Under the pieces are notes generated by a model. That model saw only the letters and a list, made by a program, of their open reading frames with translations, was not told the DNA's origin and searched no databases. The translations under genes were made by a program, and so were the position numbers. This document shows positions 41,503 through 42,558 of a stretch of DNA of 42,558 nucleotides, piece after piece (position 1 is the stretch's first letter; every line of letters begins with the position of its first letter). Source of the stretch: Pirellulales bacterium (GTDB taxonomy: Bacteria; Planctomycetota; Planctomycetia; Pirellulales; UBA1268); assembly GCA_029246985.1 (NCBI GenBank), contig JAQWMC010000101.1, positions 1-42,558 of the forward strand, written 5' to 3'.

Positions 41503-42558
41503 CTATGACGGATTTTCATTGCGTCCAAGAAGGAAATATGTCTGCTGCATGCCTTTTCCTTTGATTTGCATTTCACCTCGATCTGTAAATCGGTAACGAT
41601 CTTTTAGCAACATATATGTCGCTTGAGATACATGCACTCGAGATGGTTCACCGTGAGACTCCATACGGCTGGCTGTATTGACAGTGTCACCCCATAAGTC
41701 GTACGAAAATTTGTGTTTGCCGATGACCCCGGCAACAACAGGACCAGAATGAATGCCAATACGAACTTCCATGGAAAGCCCTCGGTTGCGCATCACACCC
41801 CTGAATGCCTCGAGCATTCCAAGTCCCATGCCGGCAACAGCTTCAGCGTGGTCATCACGAGCTTCGGGAAGTCCTGCAACAGCCATGTATGCGTCACCAA
41901 TAGTTTTGATTTTCTCAACTCCGTATGCATTTGCTAAGTGGTCAAACGCAGAGAAAATGTCATCGAGTAGATCGACAAGTTGGCTTGCATCCACACGCTC
42001 CGAAAAAGTCGTGAAACCACAGAGATCGGCAAATAAGACGCTGACTGACGAGAAGGACTCAGCAATCGTAGAGACATTGTTCTTCAAACGTTCGGCGATT
42101 GTATCCGGGAGAATATTACGAAGCAGTCGCTCTGACTTCTCTCGTTCTCGTGTCAAGTCTGCGAGTGATCGTTCAAGTGCACTAAAGGCGGCATCACGTT
42201 CAAGGAGTCTTTTATAGGCTTCTGAGTGAACACGGATTCGAGCAATCAGTTCAATCTGATGAGGGAGTTTGATGAGATAGTCATTTGCACCCGCTTCCAG
42301 CAGTTGGGCCTTTGTTGCTGCTTCTTCGGTAGCCGAAAGCATGATGACAGGGATTTTTTCTGTGCTGGCATGTGAACGAAACTGGCCTACAAGATCCAGG
42401 CCGTCGATATCTGGCATAACAAGGTCTTGTAAGATGACAGTTGGTTGGAATTCTTCCGCGGTCGTTACTGCCTTGGACCCATCTTTGCAAAATGCAAATG
42501 TCATATCAGCTTGATCAGCAAGAAGGCGTCTGACTGCTTCGCCGATCATTGGCTGGTC
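41503..42558 (-). CDS. Response regulator fused to class III adenylate/guanylate cyclase (N-terminus beyond right edge)
   Basis: Receiver VILQDLVMPDIDGLDLVGQFR; cyclase SVLFADLCGFTTFSERV, EKIKTIGDAYMAVAGLPEA, YDLWGDTVNTASRMES. Frame stays open past the 42549 Met as DQPM, matching a receiver (D)DQPMIGEAVR start. Confidence 0.92.
   Translation of the reverse strand, partial: DQPMIGEAVRRLLADQADMTFAFCKDGSKAVTTAEEFQPTVILQDLVMPDIDGLDLVGQFRSHASTEKIPVIMLSATEEAATKAQLLEAGANDYLIKLPHQIELIARIRVHSEAYKRLLERDAAFSALERSLADLTREREKSERLLRNILPDTIAERLKNNVSTIAESFSSVSVLFADLCGFTTFSERVDASQLVDLLDDIFSAFDHLANAYGVEKIKTIGDAYMAVAGLPEARDDHAEAVAGMGLGMLEAFRGVMRNRGLSMEVRIGIHSGPVVAGVIGKHKFSYDLWGDTVNTASRMESHGEPSRVHVSQATYMLLKDRYRFTDRGEMQIKGKGMQQTYFLLGRNENPS

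Overview
Contiguous ~42.6 kb chromosomal segment of a bacterium, probably a Planctomycete. That placement is inferred from protein content (Tat-signal Gfo/Idh/MocA oxidoreductase, DoxX-like protein, alpha-toroid lipoprotein, AroDE fusion), not computed. The window is mostly ordinary housekeeping sequence. Contents, left to right: N-terminus of a Ser/Thr protein kinase running off the left edge (missing from the ORF track); D-2-hydroxyacid dehydrogenase; DoxX-like membrane protein; Tat-type oxidoreductase; large lipoprotein with beta-rich repeats and a prenyltransferase/squalene-cyclase-like toroid; caspase/legumain-like lipoprotein; imuA-imuB-dnaE2 mutagenesis cassette; purC; aroC; AsmA-like hypothetical; fatty-acid desaturase; rpsO-pnp; NtrB/NtrC-type two-component pair; mutL; aroDE-aroK; prepilin peptidase; OmpA-like lipoprotein; hisH-hisA; cysE. 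On the minus strand there is a full F-type ATP synthase operon (atpZ-atpI-B-E-F-H-A-G-D-C), preceded by a response-regulator/class III cyclase cut by the right edge. I found no CRISPR array, tRNA, rRNA, transposon or recognisable new defence system. The observations most worth follow-up are: perfect RNA hairpins on both sides of atpE, with a third copy of the stem sequence next to its Shine-Dalgarno; a LexA-like box over the imuA promoter region; a secreted caspase-like lipoprotein; a hairpin sequestering the rpsO Shine-Dalgarno; and signal-peptide-like N-termini on ATP synthase subunits b and c.
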